A stretch of 64,000 bases of DNA, taken from contig NZ_ATAY01000085.1 of NCBI RefSeq assembly GCF_000421965.1, positions 62,001 through 126,000 on the forward strand, in the 5' to 3' direction. The notes beneath the pieces were generated by a model. The model searched no databases and was not told the origin of the DNA. It was given only the letters and a program-made list of their open reading frames with translations. Source of the DNA: Ruminiclostridium papyrosolvens C7. Lineage in GTDB: Bacteria; Bacillota; Clostridia; Acetivibrionales; DSM-1351. Both the position numbers and the translations under genes were made by a program. Below are positions 29,433 to 38,352 of this stretch, piece by piece. The first letter of the stretch is position 1. The number at the start of each line of letters is the position of its first letter.

Positions 29433-31171
29433 ATGCAAACTTTTAAAAAATTTATCAGGTTTTATAAACCTTATAAAAACTGTTCTTCGTTGATATGCTC
29501 TGTGCTCTTATTGCCTCTGCCATAGACCTTGCTTTCCCACAGATATTGAATCTGCTGACAAAAGGTGTATTCACAGGTAGCTCTGCTCATATACTACGGT
29601 CACTGTGGATTATCGGGACAGGGTTAATCGTAATGTATATAGTCAGGTATTACTGTCAATATTTTATAACCTCTTGGGGGCACATAATGGGTGCTCGTAT
29701 GGAAAGCGACATGAGGCAAGAATTATTTGACCACTATCAAAAGCTGTCTTTTTCATACTATGATAAAAATAATACGGGAGAAATGATGTCAAAGCTCATT
29801 TCTGATTTATTTGATATAACCGAGCTGGCCCATCACGGCCCTGAAAATTTTTTCATATCTGCTATAAAGATAATAGGTTCGTTTATACTTCTGTCAATGA
29901 TTAATGTCCCGATGACGCTGATTTTGCTTGTTATTACGTTAGTAATGGGTATTTTCAGCCTCTTCAAAAACAGAAAAATGCGTTCCGTATTCTTTGATAA
30001 CAGAAAAAAGATTGCAACCGTAAATACACGTTTGCAGGACAGCCTTTCAGGAATCAGAGTTGTTCAATCCTTTGCAAATGAAGAAATCGAAAGGGACAAA
30101 TTTGGAGAAAGTAATCTGAAATTTCTGGATTCCAAAAAAGACAGCTATCTTATAATGGGAAGCTTTCATGCCGGAAACTCCTTCTTCCAAGGGCTCCTAT
30201 ACGCGGTAGTACTTGTCAGTGGAGGTTTCTTTATAGCCAAAGGTACTCTGAGAGCAGCAGACCTTGCTATTTATGCACTATATATAGGTATTTTCCTTAA
30301 TCCCCTTGATGTCCTCATAAACTTTACTGAAGCCTTTCAGAAAGGATTTTCAGGCTTCAGGCGTTTTCTTGATGTAGTGGAGACCAAGCCTGAGATAGTG
30401 GACAGAAAAGGTGCAAAACCTTTAGTTAACCCACGGGGGGATATCAGCTACAATAATGTATCCTTCAGGTATGAGAAGGACTCAGAGGTGCTGGATAATG
30501 TAAACATATCCATAAATGCAGGAAAAACCGTGGCTTTTGTAGGGCCTTCCGGTGGAGGAAAAACTACTTTATGCTCTCTTCTCCCAAGGTTTTACGATGT
30601 TACCGAAGGACAAATTACAATCGACGGTAAAGACATCAGGGATGTAACTCTTAAGTCACTTAGGAATTGTATCGGAATTGTTCAGCAGGATGTATATTTA
30701 TTTGTAGGAAGCATCCGCGAAAACATTGCATACGGTAAACCGGGTGCATCTGATGAAGAAATAATCCAGGCTGCCCAAAATGCCAATATACATGACTTTG
30801 TCATGAGCCTTGAGGATGGATATGATACCTATGTGGGAGAACGTGGTACACGCCTTTCAGGGGGACAGAAGCAGAGAATAGCCATTGCCCGTGTATTCTT
30901 AAAGAATCCGCCTATTCTTATTCTGGACGAAGCCACCTCTGCGCTGGATAATGAAAGCGAGCGCCATATACAGGTTTCACTTGAACATCTTGCAAAGAAC
31001 CGTACAACAATAGTAATAGCTCACAGACTTAGTACAATCCGTAATGCCGATGAAATAATAGTTATAGACCAAAGTGGAATTCAGGAAAGAGGTACTCATG
31101 ATACTTTGCTAAAACAGGACGGCTTGTATGCTAAGTATTATAATATGCAATTCGAAGGCATAAACGATTAA
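29433..31171 (+). CDS. ABC exporter (membrane plus ATPase), N-terminal frameshift
   Basis: The long open frame (558 codons from 29495) encodes a type-I ABC half-exporter: six membrane helices, Walker A GPSGGGKTT, Q-loop IVQQDVYLF, signature LSGGQKQR, Walker B ILILDEATSALD and the H-loop AHRLST. The natural start is an ATG at 29433 with GGGAGG before it, giving MQTFKKFIRFYKPYK in a different frame. Joining the two needs one extra base, or a -1 slip, in an A5 run at 29475-29479; one added A yields YKPYKKLFFVDML. Without it the first frame stops at 29526. The ATG at 29495 has no ribosome site. This is a real mutation, slippage or a sequencing error. The substrate is unknown, likely a drug or lipid. 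Confidence 0.8.
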
Positions 31172-31178
31172 GTTACTC

Positions 31179-31222
31179 AAAAAGGCTGTAGAACCCACCA
31201 AAGTGGATTTTACAGCCTTTTA
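31179..31222. terminator. Bidirectional terminator after the ABC exporter
   Basis: AAAAGGCTGTA pairs with TACAGCCTTTT around a loop containing a smaller CAC/GTG stem. It is shared by the convergent DUF438 gene, whose stop it touches. Confidence 0.88.
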
Positions 31223-32455
31223 TCATGTGGAGGATGCAAGCCTCTTCTCACCGGTAATATCCTGTATTGGCTTGATATCCTGTGTAACCTCAATAGTTCC
31301 CAGATATTCACCTTTTGCATTTCTAACTGCAAAATACCGGATATACGCAAATTTGTCTCCCATCCTTATCCAGAAGTCCTCATGATCCTTCTTACCGGAG
31401 CTGAGATCCTCTACAATTTTTTCTACAATATGAACACTTGCCGGTGGATGACAGTTTTTCACTTCCCTGCCTATGATGGCCTTTGTTCTTGCAAATATCC
31501 TTTCCTTACCTTGTGTAAAGTATTTTACGATACCATCCTTGTCTACAAAGGTCATATCCAACGGAAGTGTATTCAAAACTGCATTAATTTCATCGGGAGA
31601 CATAATTCCCGCATCAAACTTTATATAGCCGTTATTTGAAGGCTCCTCACCTTCTTTTTCAACCTTTTTTTCCACGTTCACCCTAACCGGCTTCCATTTA
31701 ATAACATTATCTAAAAGACAGTAACCGATTTCACTGCTGCCCTCTTCAATAATGAACCATTCGTCTTCAGACAATGTTTCCATAACCATTGGAAAAAGTA
31801 TATTCTCTTCCTTGAAAATCATCTCTTTTACTCTTACTGCCGTCTCTTCCGCCTTGTCTGCCAACTGCTCCCTGTTCACGCTGCTGTAGTCTGACAAAAG
31901 TGCCTTTACATCCTTTAATGCATCTCGTATTTCGTCATCAACTCCCCACATTACCTTTGGAGGTGCTGTGATTTGGTACTTCTCCATAAACGGAAACAAA
32001 AGATTCTCTTTTCTTGAATAGTGCTTGTCTATTTCCCAAAGATTTTCAAAGTCATTTCTGAGATTCTGTATATTCTCATGTGTATCCTGACTTCGGAACT
32101 TTTCAATGTCAGTCTTGATTTTATCAATCAAAATTTCTATTTTTTTATTCTCAAGCCTAAAGGTGTGGACAGGGTGTCCCGGCACATCCTCCGGCTTTTG
32201 GGGCCTGTGAATTTCTTCGATTGAACCCTTAAAAACTGCCGCATGAACATCACAAAGCCTTTGTACCTCTTCCACAGGCATTCCGTCCATCATAAGAGAA
32301 TGTTCCATTTCAGATATTTCAGTAGGAGAAACTCCTTCGATAAGCTTTTCAAACCGCTCTTTGACTTCATCTACACTTTTACCGCTGTGCAATTCTGAAA
32401 TAAGTTCTTTTAAAACCTTTTGCCTGTATTCCCTGTTATTGATTACTTCGCTCAT
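31223..32455 (-). CDS. DUF438 / hemerythrin-like / PAS protein
   Basis: 410 residues from 32455. Order: DUF438 (about 1-75), a hemerythrin-like four-helix region (about 85-240) with His/Glu ligands in HPVHTFRLENKK, HYSRKENLLFP and FKEENILFPMV, then a PAS domain (about 285-400: LPLDMTFVDKDGIVKYF, GREVKNCHPPASV). This architecture is known in anaerobes and is thought to sense oxygen, NO or redox state through a di-iron centre and PAS cofactor. AAAGGTTGG precedes the ATG. It lies 13 bases after the DUF1858 gene, forming a two-gene operon. Confidence 0.88.
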   Translation of the reverse strand: MSEVINNREYRQKVLKELISELHSGKSVDEVKERFEKLIEGVSPTEISEMEHSLMMDGMPVEEVQRLCDVHAAVFKGSIEEIHRPQKPEDVPGHPVHTFRLENKKIEILIDKIKTDIEKFRSQDTHENIQNLRNDFENLWEIDKHYSRKENLLFPFMEKYQITAPPKVMWGVDDEIRDALKDVKALLSDYSSVNREQLADKAEETAVRVKEMIFKEENILFPMVMETLSEDEWFIIEEGSSEIGYCLLDNVIKWKPVRVNVEKKVEKEGEEPSNNGYIKFDAGIMSPDEINAVLNTLPLDMTFVDKDGIVKYFTQGKERIFARTKAIIGREVKNCHPPASVHIVEKIVEDLSSGKKDHEDFWIRMGDKFAYIRYFAVRNAKGEYLGTIEVTQDIKPIQDITGEKRLASST

Positions 32456-32468
32456 AAATACCAACCTT

Positions 32469-32696
32469 TCACTCTTTAATGCTAAAGCCCTTTCCTGCAA
32501 GTGTTTCTTTAAGTTTTTGCAACTCTATACCCTTCATAGCAGCTCCCTTGGGTATTGTCATAATACGCCCTGCAGTATTTAACATACCCGGTGCAGCAAT
32601 ATTCTCAAATCCCATTTCCTTAAGAACAACTATCATTTCCGGAAATTCCTTGCAGATATCATGTACGGATTTTGATAAATCAAGTACTTTTGACAT
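32469..32696 (-). CDS. DUF1858 protein
   Basis: 75 residues from the ATG at 32696 (GTAGGTG upstream). It matches DUF1858: VLDLSKSVHDICKEFPEMIVVLKEMGFENIA, followed by PGMLNTAGRIMTIPKGA. DUF1858 is often fused or linked to DUF438, as here, and is also linked to the hybrid-cluster or ScdA-like iron-centre repair proteins. A GTG at 32705 is a possible but less likely start. Confidence 0.88.
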   Translation of the reverse strand: MSKVLDLSKSVHDICKEFPEMIVVLKEMGFENIAAPGMLNTAGRIMTIPKGAAMKGIELQKLKETLAGKGFSIKE

Positions 32697-32782
32697 AATA
32701 AGCACCTACTTCCATTCTATAAAAACCATTAATATGTATTCATTATTTCCATATTTATACATTATTATTAATGTTCGCGAAA

Positions 32783-32827
32783 ATAAAAACAGCCGTTAAA
32801 AGCAAATCTCAGATTGCTTTTAGCGGC
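32783..32827 (-). terminator. Terminator after the 97-residue hypothetical gene
   Basis: On the minus strand, GCCGCTAAAAGCAATCTGAG pairs back with GATTTGCTTTTAACGGC, followed by TGTTTTTATTTT. Confidence 0.85.
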
Positions 32828-32843
32828 CTCTATCCTTTAAGGA

Positions 32844-33137
32844 TTAAAGACATACCTTTTGTTTTGTTTCTCCTTCAATTTTTCCAATACCGTAACCGTA
32901 GCAAAAAGATTGGTACATACTTGTTACTATTAATGAATGCAGGCACTCTCTTTCTTCTTCATTAAGACCCATATCCATTGTCCGCATAAAATTTCTGGTT
33001 TTATCCCGGGCAATAAGCTTTATAGCCTCTCTCGTACCTGCCAGATCCTTTTCAAGTTTTTCTTTTCCCTGATGCAGGTAATCTTTTATGATGGTTTCAA
33101 ATGTTTGTGATGGTTGCACCTTGTTAGTATCTGCCAT
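32844..33137 (-). CDS. Hypothetical protein, 97 residues
   Basis: I do not recognise it. It is soluble, helical and charged: an N-terminal Gln/Thr-rich lead, a long helix (DYLHQGKEKLEKDLAGTREA), then NEEERECLHSLIVTSMYQSF and GYGIGKIEGETK. Three Cys lie in the C-terminal half, one of them two residues from the end. GGAGGCTAAA precedes the ATG at 33137; an upstream ATG at 33149 is less well placed. Own terminator. Confidence 0.65.
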   Translation of the reverse strand: MADTNKVQPSQTFETIIKDYLHQGKEKLEKDLAGTREAIKLIARDKTRNFMRTMDMGLNEEERECLHSLIVTSMYQSFCYGYGIGKIEGETKQKVCL

Positions 33138-33223
33138 TTTAGCCTCCATGTCTCAATACCTCAGATAGCGGTACTTTTGTAATATTTAATAATATTACTA
33201 AGTGTTTCCATGACATGGATTTC

Positions 33224-33433
33224 CTATACATTGGCTTCATCCGATACTACGCTTTTAATAATCTTCTTTACGCTTTTTTCGAATTTTGTCCTTGCCAGCA
33301 TTACCTGATGGGCACAGCCGACGCATTTTATCCTGAAATCAGCTCCGGTACGAATTATCTCCCATTGCTTACTGCCACAGGGATGCTGTTTTTTCATTTC
33401 AACTATATCTCCAACTGAAAATTTATCAGGCAT
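33224..33433 (-). CDS. DUF951 family protein
   Basis: 69 residues: FSVGDIVEMKKQHPCGSKQW, followed by RTGADFRIKCVGCAHQVML and an arginine/lysine-rich tail. This is the conserved DUF951 pattern with HPCG and a CxxC pair, probably a small zinc or nucleic-acid-binding protein. It lies 16 bases after the MscS gene in the same operon, a linkage seen in many Firmicutes. Function unknown. Confidence 0.9.
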   Translation of the reverse strand: MPDKFSVGDIVEMKKQHPCGSKQWEIIRTGADFRIKCVGCAHQVMLARTKFEKSVKKIIKSVVSDEANV

Positions 33434-33449
33434 AGTTCCATTATTCCTT

Positions 33450-34286
33450 TCATTCCGGCCTTATGAGTCGCGTTCTGTCAAAAAACTCAAGCCCGTTTTT
33501 CTCAAACTCTTCCTTTATTTTAAGACGTATGTGCCGTTCAATCTCCCACTGTTCATTTGGAAGTGTACGTGCCGTAATCCTCAGATTCATGCTTTGTTCA
33601 CCAAGACTGGTTATTCCCAGTACGGTCGGGTCTTCTGTAAATTTGTCAAATTCCTCTTTAACCTCATCACATATCTTTCTTGCAATTTCAGTAACCTTAG
33701 CCATATTGGTTGAATATGCTATTGGAATATCCACAATAACCAGTTTATTGTCTCTGGTATGGTTAATAACCTTTCTTATTTCGCCGTTGGGGATAATATA
33801 CAAATCTCCGGTAAAATTTTTCAGCCTCGTAACTCTAAGCTCCATATGTTCAACGGTACCCGTGAGACCTTCAATAGTTACCGTATCCCCGACAGCGTAC
33901 TGATCCTCAAGAAGAATAAAAAACCCAGAAATTGTATCCTTCACAAGACTCTGGGCGCCGAATCCCAAAGCGACGCCTCCTACACCTGCTGCAGCCAGTA
34001 TTGCCTTAAGGTCAAGTATCCCTGATAATATTGTGAGTAACGCTCCTATATATACAGTATATTTGAATATGCTTATAGTCAACGTTGATATAGTGTCGAT
34101 TCTTTTATCATTAATCTTAAACTTTAATTCCTTTTGTTTATCAAAAAGCTTCTTTATTATTACCCTGCCGATTTTTACTAAAACGAATGAAACTATGAGG
34201 ACCACTACTGTTTTAAGTACTATCATGGCAGGGCCGTAAAAATCTCCAAGCAGATTTTGAAGCCTTTTTTCTACAGTACCAAGCAA
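33450..34286 (-). CDS. MscS-family mechanosensitive channel
   Basis: 278 residues. Three membrane segments (about 17-40, 70-92 and the pore helix around 95-125) with the MscS pore pattern AGVGGVALGFGAQSLVKD, then the beta domain (YAVGDTVTIEGLTGTVEH, LYIIPNGEIRKVINHT) and a cytoplasmic alpha/beta part to FDRTRLI. It releases solutes on hypo-osmotic shock. Co-transcribed with the DUF951 gene. Confidence 0.93.
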   Translation of the reverse strand: MLGTVEKRLQNLLGDFYGPAMIVLKTVVVLIVSFVLVKIGRVIIKKLFDKQKELKFKINDKRIDTISTLTISIFKYTVYIGALLTILSGILDLKAILAAAGVGGVALGFGAQSLVKDTISGFFILLEDQYAVGDTVTIEGLTGTVEHMELRVTRLKNFTGDLYIIPNGEIRKVINHTRDNKLVIVDIPIAYSTNMAKVTEIARKICDEVKEEFDKFTEDPTVLGITSLGEQSMNLRITARTLPNEQWEIERHIRLKIKEEFEKNGLEFFDRTRLIRPE

Positions 34287-34346
34287 TTCTTTTCCTCCGT
34301 TTCCTTGTTTTAAGTTAGAATTTATAAGTAAGTTCTTCGGACTATT

Positions 34347-35063
34347 TTAACATACTGAAACAAGCCTTTCAAATAGCTTTAAATGAGTTCTGTCTCTTCT
34401 CCACAAATTTTCTGGATGCCACTGCACACTCAGGACGAATTTCTTATTTTCATTACTTATTGCTTCAACAATGCCATCCTGGGAGCAAGCATTTACCGTA
34501 AACCCCGGTGCAATTTCACTGATAGCCTGATGATGAAATGAATTAACCTTGAGGCTGTCTCTGCCAAAAACATTGTATAAGCAAGATGGTTTGTATATAT
34601 TAACATCGTGTATCTGAAACCATCTTGGAGCCTGCTGACTGTGCTTTAACAATGTGCTTCCGTCGCTGCACTCGGAGTATATGTCCTGGTAAATGCTTCC
34701 ACCCGCTGCAATATTCATTATCTGACAGCCTCTGCAAATACCAAGAATAGGTTTATCCATAGCTATAGCCTGTTGCGTGAGAAAAATCTCCATGCTGTCC
34801 CGGATTGGTGAAATTTCGTTTGCATATGGCATATTACCTTTACCAAAATATGACGCATCGATATCCGGGCCTCCTGAAAGAATAAATCCACTGCATATAT
34901 CCAGGTACTCAACCCATGCACTTTTTTCTTCAGTTACAGGGATTATAACGGGTAAACCACCGCATTGAATAATTGCCTCATAATAATCATCCTTCAAAGT
35001 ACTGATATTTTTGTCATAATCAAATGCAGCAGTAATTCCAATTATAGGCTTGCCCTTATACAT
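34347..35063 (-). CDS. Class I glutamine amidotransferase-like hydrolase (PuuD type)
   Basis: 238 residues from 35063 (GGGGGATG upstream). It shows the gamma-glutamyl hydrolase pattern: IGITAAFDYD, GFILSGGPDIDASYFG, nucleophile Cys in LGICRGCQ, NSFHHQAI, and the His-Pro-Glu end of the triad in VQWHPE. The family cleaves gamma-glutamyl compounds such as gamma-glutamyl-GABA; the actual substrate here is unknown. Monocistronic. Confidence 0.9.
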   Translation of the reverse strand: MYKGKPIIGITAAFDYDKNISTLKDDYYEAIIQCGGLPVIIPVTEEKSAWVEYLDICSGFILSGGPDIDASYFGKGNMPYANEISPIRDSMEIFLTQQAIAMDKPILGICRGCQIMNIAAGGSIYQDIYSECSDGSTLLKHSQQAPRWFQIHDVNIYKPSCLYNVFGRDSLKVNSFHHQAISEIAPGFTVNACSQDGIVEAISNENKKFVLSVQWHPENLWRRDRTHLKLFERLVSVC

Positions 35064-35107
35064 TTTTTCATCCCCCATCTTGATATTTTAATTTTCTGTC
35101 GGCGAAT

Positions 35108-35144
35108 AAAAACGGTCTTCCTCTGACTATAGGGAAAACCGTTT
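35108..35144 (-). terminator. Terminator after rubredoxin
   Basis: On the minus strand AAACGGTTTTCC pairs with GGAAGACCGTTTT, followed by TATT. Confidence 0.75.
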
Positions 35145-35178
35145 CTCTCCAGCTTACGTTTTTTATTGTAAATATGCT

Positions 35179-35337
35179 TTATTGTTTCTCAAACATGTCC
35201 TTGCCTACTCCGCAAAGTGGACAAACCCAATCCTCAGGTATATCTTCAAAAGCTGTTCCCGGTGCAATTCCACCATCGGGGTCTCCTTCTTCAGGGTCAT
35301 AAACATACCCGCATACTGTACAAACGTATTTATCCAT
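35179..35337 (-). CDS. Rubredoxin
   Basis: 52 residues, a complete classic rubredoxin. Iron ligands are Cys6/Cys9 ([10 protein letters not shown]) and Cys39/Cys42 (CPLCG), with the invariant [15 protein letters not shown] end. A small one-electron carrier in the cytoplasm, commonly used by anaerobes to feed oxygen- or peroxide-reducing flavoproteins and rubrerythrin. AGGAGGG stands six bases before the ATG. The gene is shorter than the usual 60-codon cut-off and is easily missed. Single gene with its own terminator. Confidence 0.97.
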   Translation of the reverse strand: MDKYVCTVCGYVYDPEEGDPDGGIAPGTAFEDIPEDWVCPLCGVGKDMFEKQ

Positions 35338-35421
35338 AGTTACCCTCCTAATTTAATCCGAGCCCAAAAAAGAGATTCTGGCTCATCGTATTGTAATTAC
35401 TACAATATATATTCCCAAATT

Positions 35422-35622
35422 TTATCTCGCATAACACCTTTTTTTAAAATTTCTTTCAATTTTTAGAGCCCTTTGGTGTTTAGTCGGTTTATACTTCTGG
35501 GTATCCACAAAATCTCTTATTTCTGGAGCCTCCGTATTTTGGGAAATCAAATGTTGTATTTCATTATACATATAGCATTTAAGATTTTCAAGCCTTACTC
35601 TGATATCATCACCGCTACTCAT
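35422..35622 (-). CDS. Small hypothetical protein, weakly Spo0E-like
   Basis: 66 residues from 35622 (AGAGGTG upstream). The first half (IRVRLENLKCYMYNEIQHLI, then APEIRDFVDT) has the size and helix-turn-helix spacing of Spo0E-type aspartyl phosphatases, but the hallmark SQxLD is absent (the text reads VDTQKY). The second half is strongly basic (KHQRALKIERNFKKR). It may be a divergent Spo0E-like regulator or an unrelated small protein. Confidence 0.5.
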   Translation of the reverse strand: MSSGDDIRVRLENLKCYMYNEIQHLISQNTEAPEIRDFVDTQKYKPTKHQRALKIERNFKKRCYAR

Positions 35623-35684
35623 AAAAGCACACCTCTGTCCCCTGCTCTTAATATTCGCCAAGCAGTACTATGTATTTATTTTTA

Positions 35685-35718
35685 AAAAGATTCTTAAGGG
35701 CAACTCCCAAGAATCTTC
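35685..35718 (-). terminator. Terminator after the LiaI-LiaF-like gene
   Basis: AAGATTCTT(AA)GGG, loop CAACT, CCCAAGAATCTT; on the minus strand it is followed by TTTTAAAAATAAAT. Confidence 0.85.
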
Positions 35719-35762
35719 TTAATAACTAATACATTATATGCAATTAATGAGCAAACAGGCAC

Positions 35763-36278
35763 TTAAATTCTTCGATTTCGGGTTACTATTAAAATTCCTC
35801 CCAATATGAGTATAATCGGTACAAGGTAGGTTCTAAGTACCCATGAACTTCCCAGAGAGAAAGTAAAGAAAATAAGTGATAAGCCTCCCAGAATAAATAC
35901 AGGAATCAAAAGTCCTTTTTCTCTTGTACCGAAAAGGTAAAGTTCAAAGAGTCCTACTGCAACTGCAAGTATAAAGCCCGGCCACATAAAGGACCACAAG
36001 TCAAACAGCATTGAAATCTGACAAGTAAGACCTGTTACAAATAAAATGCCTCCCGGTACCAACAAGCCTGCATCCGGTGCTTTTGCCGTAAAATATGCGT
36101 AATGGAAAACTACCCCGGGAATTATGAGGAACATAGGCCAGAAATGTGCAAAAAGAAAACCTATATCAAAAATATCAAAATAAATCTCAAATATACCGAA
36201 ATTACTCAGTAGAAAAAGTACCCCTAATATTATAAGTACCAACCCTACAATCATGGTACCTCTGTGCCTGTTATTCAT
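35763..36278 (-). CDS. LiaI/LiaF-like multi-pass membrane protein
   Basis: 171 residues with about five or six short hydrophobic segments, each pair separated by a Trp/Phe-Pro turn (FWPMFLIIPGVV, FMWPGFILAVAVGL, YLVPIILILGGILI). This is the LiaI-LiaF-like transmembrane pattern. Members are linked to envelope stress, but no LiaRS-type partner is adjacent. AGGAGG precedes the ATG. Monocistronic. Confidence 0.8.
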   Translation of the reverse strand: MNNRHRGTMIVGLVLIILGVLFLLSNFGIFEIYFDIFDIGFLFAHFWPMFLIIPGVVFHYAYFTAKAPDAGLLVPGGILFVTGLTCQISMLFDLWSFMWPGFILAVAVGLFELYLFGTREKGLLIPVFILGGLSLIFFTFSLGSSWVLRTYLVPIILILGGILIVTRNRRI

Positions 36279-36400
36279 AAAAATCCTCCTTAAAAGTCCT
36301 TAAATAACATATATAAGAATGTTAATCCGGCTGTCTTGTTCTTATATACTATTATAAGTATAAACTTTTAAAAAGTCTGAATTAGAATAAAATAAATTAT

Positions 36401-37015
36401 CTATGCCTCTTCTACTCTTATAGAGCCTTTCTCTGAAAGCATATCTTCCCTTGAAACCTTCCACATAACATACTTCAATCCGGTTGCAACAATATCCGCT
36501 ATCTTCATTACCGTCCCAAGTCTGGTATTCTGAAGAATCATAAATTCCATAAATCCTCCGGCATTAACAATTCCCGTGACATGCATGTGTCCCACCGGCT
36601 GCAATTCCTTGTTCAATGCAGAACCAGGTCTTATAGAACCCTTTCCTACAGAAATAAAGCCAACATGATCTGCCCTTCCCAGTGACGCATCAACAGCAAT
36701 TAGAAAAGGTTTTTCATATCTTTTGTATATACTTTCAATTGTCTCCTGAAGATTCTTTGCGTGAACCGGGCTTTCCAAGTCACCATAAACGTATACATTA
36801 CTATAATTCATTCCTCTCAGTTTGTACCCGACAATGGGCCCAAGGCTGTCTCCGGTTGACCTGTCTGTTCCGATACATATAATAACAATTTCCCGGTATC
36901 CTTCTGTTTTACAGTTTGTTAAAGTCTGGTACAGAGCATCTGAGAAAGACAAAATTGCAGTTGCATTATTAGAGTCAATATATTTTAAATTTTTAACTAC
37001 GCTGCCTGAATTCAT
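36401..37015 (-). CDS. yyaC: YyaC family spore protease-like protein
   Basis: 204 residues. It matches the YyaC/TIGR02841 family, related to the germination protease: IVIICIGTDRSTGDSLGPIVG, DASLGRADHVGFISVG, and PGSALNKELQPVGHMHVTG. Conserved in spore formers and expressed in the forespore; its substrate is not established. It is divergent from the PAS-phosphatase gene. Confidence 0.9.
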   Translation of the reverse strand: MNSGSVVKNLKYIDSNNATAILSFSDALYQTLTNCKTEGYREIVIICIGTDRSTGDSLGPIVGYKLRGMNYSNVYVYGDLESPVHAKNLQETIESIYKRYEKPFLIAVDASLGRADHVGFISVGKGSIRPGSALNKELQPVGHMHVTGIVNAGGFMEFMILQNTRLGTVMKIADIVATGLKYVMWKVSREDMLSEKGSIRVEEA

Positions 37016-37166
37016 ACAGCTACCACCATCTAATCCCTTCTATATGATTTATTAAGTAGTATTGACAAGAATAAGATTAAATAGTACGTTCTTAACAAAC
37101 TATGTTAAAATATATGTAAATATAAAAAAAGTATGTTTTCAGTGACATACGAAAGGTTGATACTTA

Positions 37167-38288
37167 TTGTCAAATAAAATTGTTAAAGAATTTGCATCAT
37201 CAGAATCAAATTTCATAGAAGATATAATAGATGGAATGCAGGATTGGGTCAGAGTCATAGATAGAGACGGCAAAGTTTTATTTGTCAATAAACCAATGCG
37301 TGAGGGTCTGGGCTATGATGCTGTGGGCAGAAAGTGCTTTGAGGTTCTTGGCCGTTCCTCCCCTTGCCCAAATTGTATATCAAGCCTCAGAGGTGAAAAC
37401 CTTCCTAATTCTAAGGAAGAAGCAATAAACGGACGTGTTTTTTCAGTCACAAGCTCTCCTCTGAAAAGTTTTCAATCAAATAACGTGGAAGCTGTTATTG
37501 AAGTGCTCCATGATATAACTGAACTCAAGGCGTTAAGTCAGGAACTGGAAAGGCAGAACGAACAGCTTAAAGAGGATCTCTCCATAGCAAGGAAACTGCA
37601 ATGCAGTCTTCTCCCAAAACAGCAGTCTGTTGGAGAAAAGATAAATTTCAGCTATATTTATAAACCCTGCGAAATGATTGGCGGTGATTTCCTTGATATT
37701 TTTGAAATTGACGAAGATCACGTAGGTATTTATATCGCTGACGTATCCGGTCACGGAGTAGCAGCGTCCATGCTTACAATGTTTTTACGTGCTGCTATAG
37801 ACAAGTCCTCTCTTTCACCGTCAAAGGTGCTGACTCAACTCTATCACGACTTTAATAAGAACGGTTTTGACGACGAGCTTTATATTTCCGTATTTTATGG
37901 AATTATAAATATTTCAGATTATAGTTTTTCTTACTCAAATGCGGGATTAAACGTTTCACCAATTTTATTTTCAGGAGACGACTTCAAGCTGCTGAGAATC
38001 GGAGGAATACCAATCAGCAACTGGGTAGATAATCCTGAATATACTGAAGCAACACAAAAACTTAATCCAAAGGACAGATTGTTGTTCTACACAGATGGAA
38101 TAATTGAGATCAAAAACAAGTCCAGTGAGCAGTTTGGGGAAGACAGAATTGTTGAGCATTTTTTAAGGAAAGACTTAAAACCCTCAAGTATAATATCAAA
38201 GCTTGTAGACAAGGCTTTGTCCTTCTCAGGCAGCAGTATACACGATATTATGGATGATATCACAATAGCTTTACTGGAAATGAAATAA
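37167..38288 (+). CDS. PAS-domain PP2C (SpoIIE-type) serine phosphatase
   Basis: 373 residues from a TTG start (AAAGGTTG upstream). Residues about 15-115 are a PAS domain with an unusual CPNC in its loop. A coiled coil follows (about 115-145: LKALSQELERQNEQLKEDL), then the PP2C catalytic domain with metal-binding IGGDFLDIF, ADVSGHGVAASML, LLFYTDGIIE and DDITIALL. Such proteins dephosphorylate anti-anti-sigma factors, here perhaps under PAS-sensed redox or ligand control. It has no membrane segment, unlike SpoIIE itself. Confidence 0.92.
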   Translation: MSNKIVKEFASSESNFIEDIIDGMQDWVRVIDRDGKVLFVNKPMREGLGYDAVGRKCFEVLGRSSPCPNCISSLRGENLPNSKEEAINGRVFSVTSSPLKSFQSNNVEAVIEVLHDITELKALSQELERQNEQLKEDLSIARKLQCSLLPKQQSVGEKINFSYIYKPCEMIGGDFLDIFEIDEDHVGIYIADVSGHGVAASMLTMFLRAAIDKSSLSPSKVLTQLYHDFNKNGFDDELYISVFYGIINISDYSFSYSNAGLNVSPILFSGDDFKLLRIGGIPISNWVDNPEYTEATQKLNPKDRLLFYTDGIIEIKNKSSEQFGEDRIVEHFLRKDLKPSSIISKLVDKALSFSGSSIHDIMDDITIALLEMK

Positions 38289-38352
38289 ATATTGTTTATA
38301 TTTGTTATAATTAAATAGAAGACTTAAAAACATTATTAAGGAAGTGTATTTA

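Noticed and set aside
29475-29481. Canonical programmed -1 frameshift site
   Set aside because: The heptamer reads T-AAA-AAC rather than A-AAA-AAC or A-AAA-AAG, and no strong downstream pseudoknot was apparent; kept as a possible error or mutation instead.
35422-35622. Firm Spo0E assignment
   Set aside because: The SQxLD signature is absent; only size and helix spacing agree, so it is listed as hypothetical.
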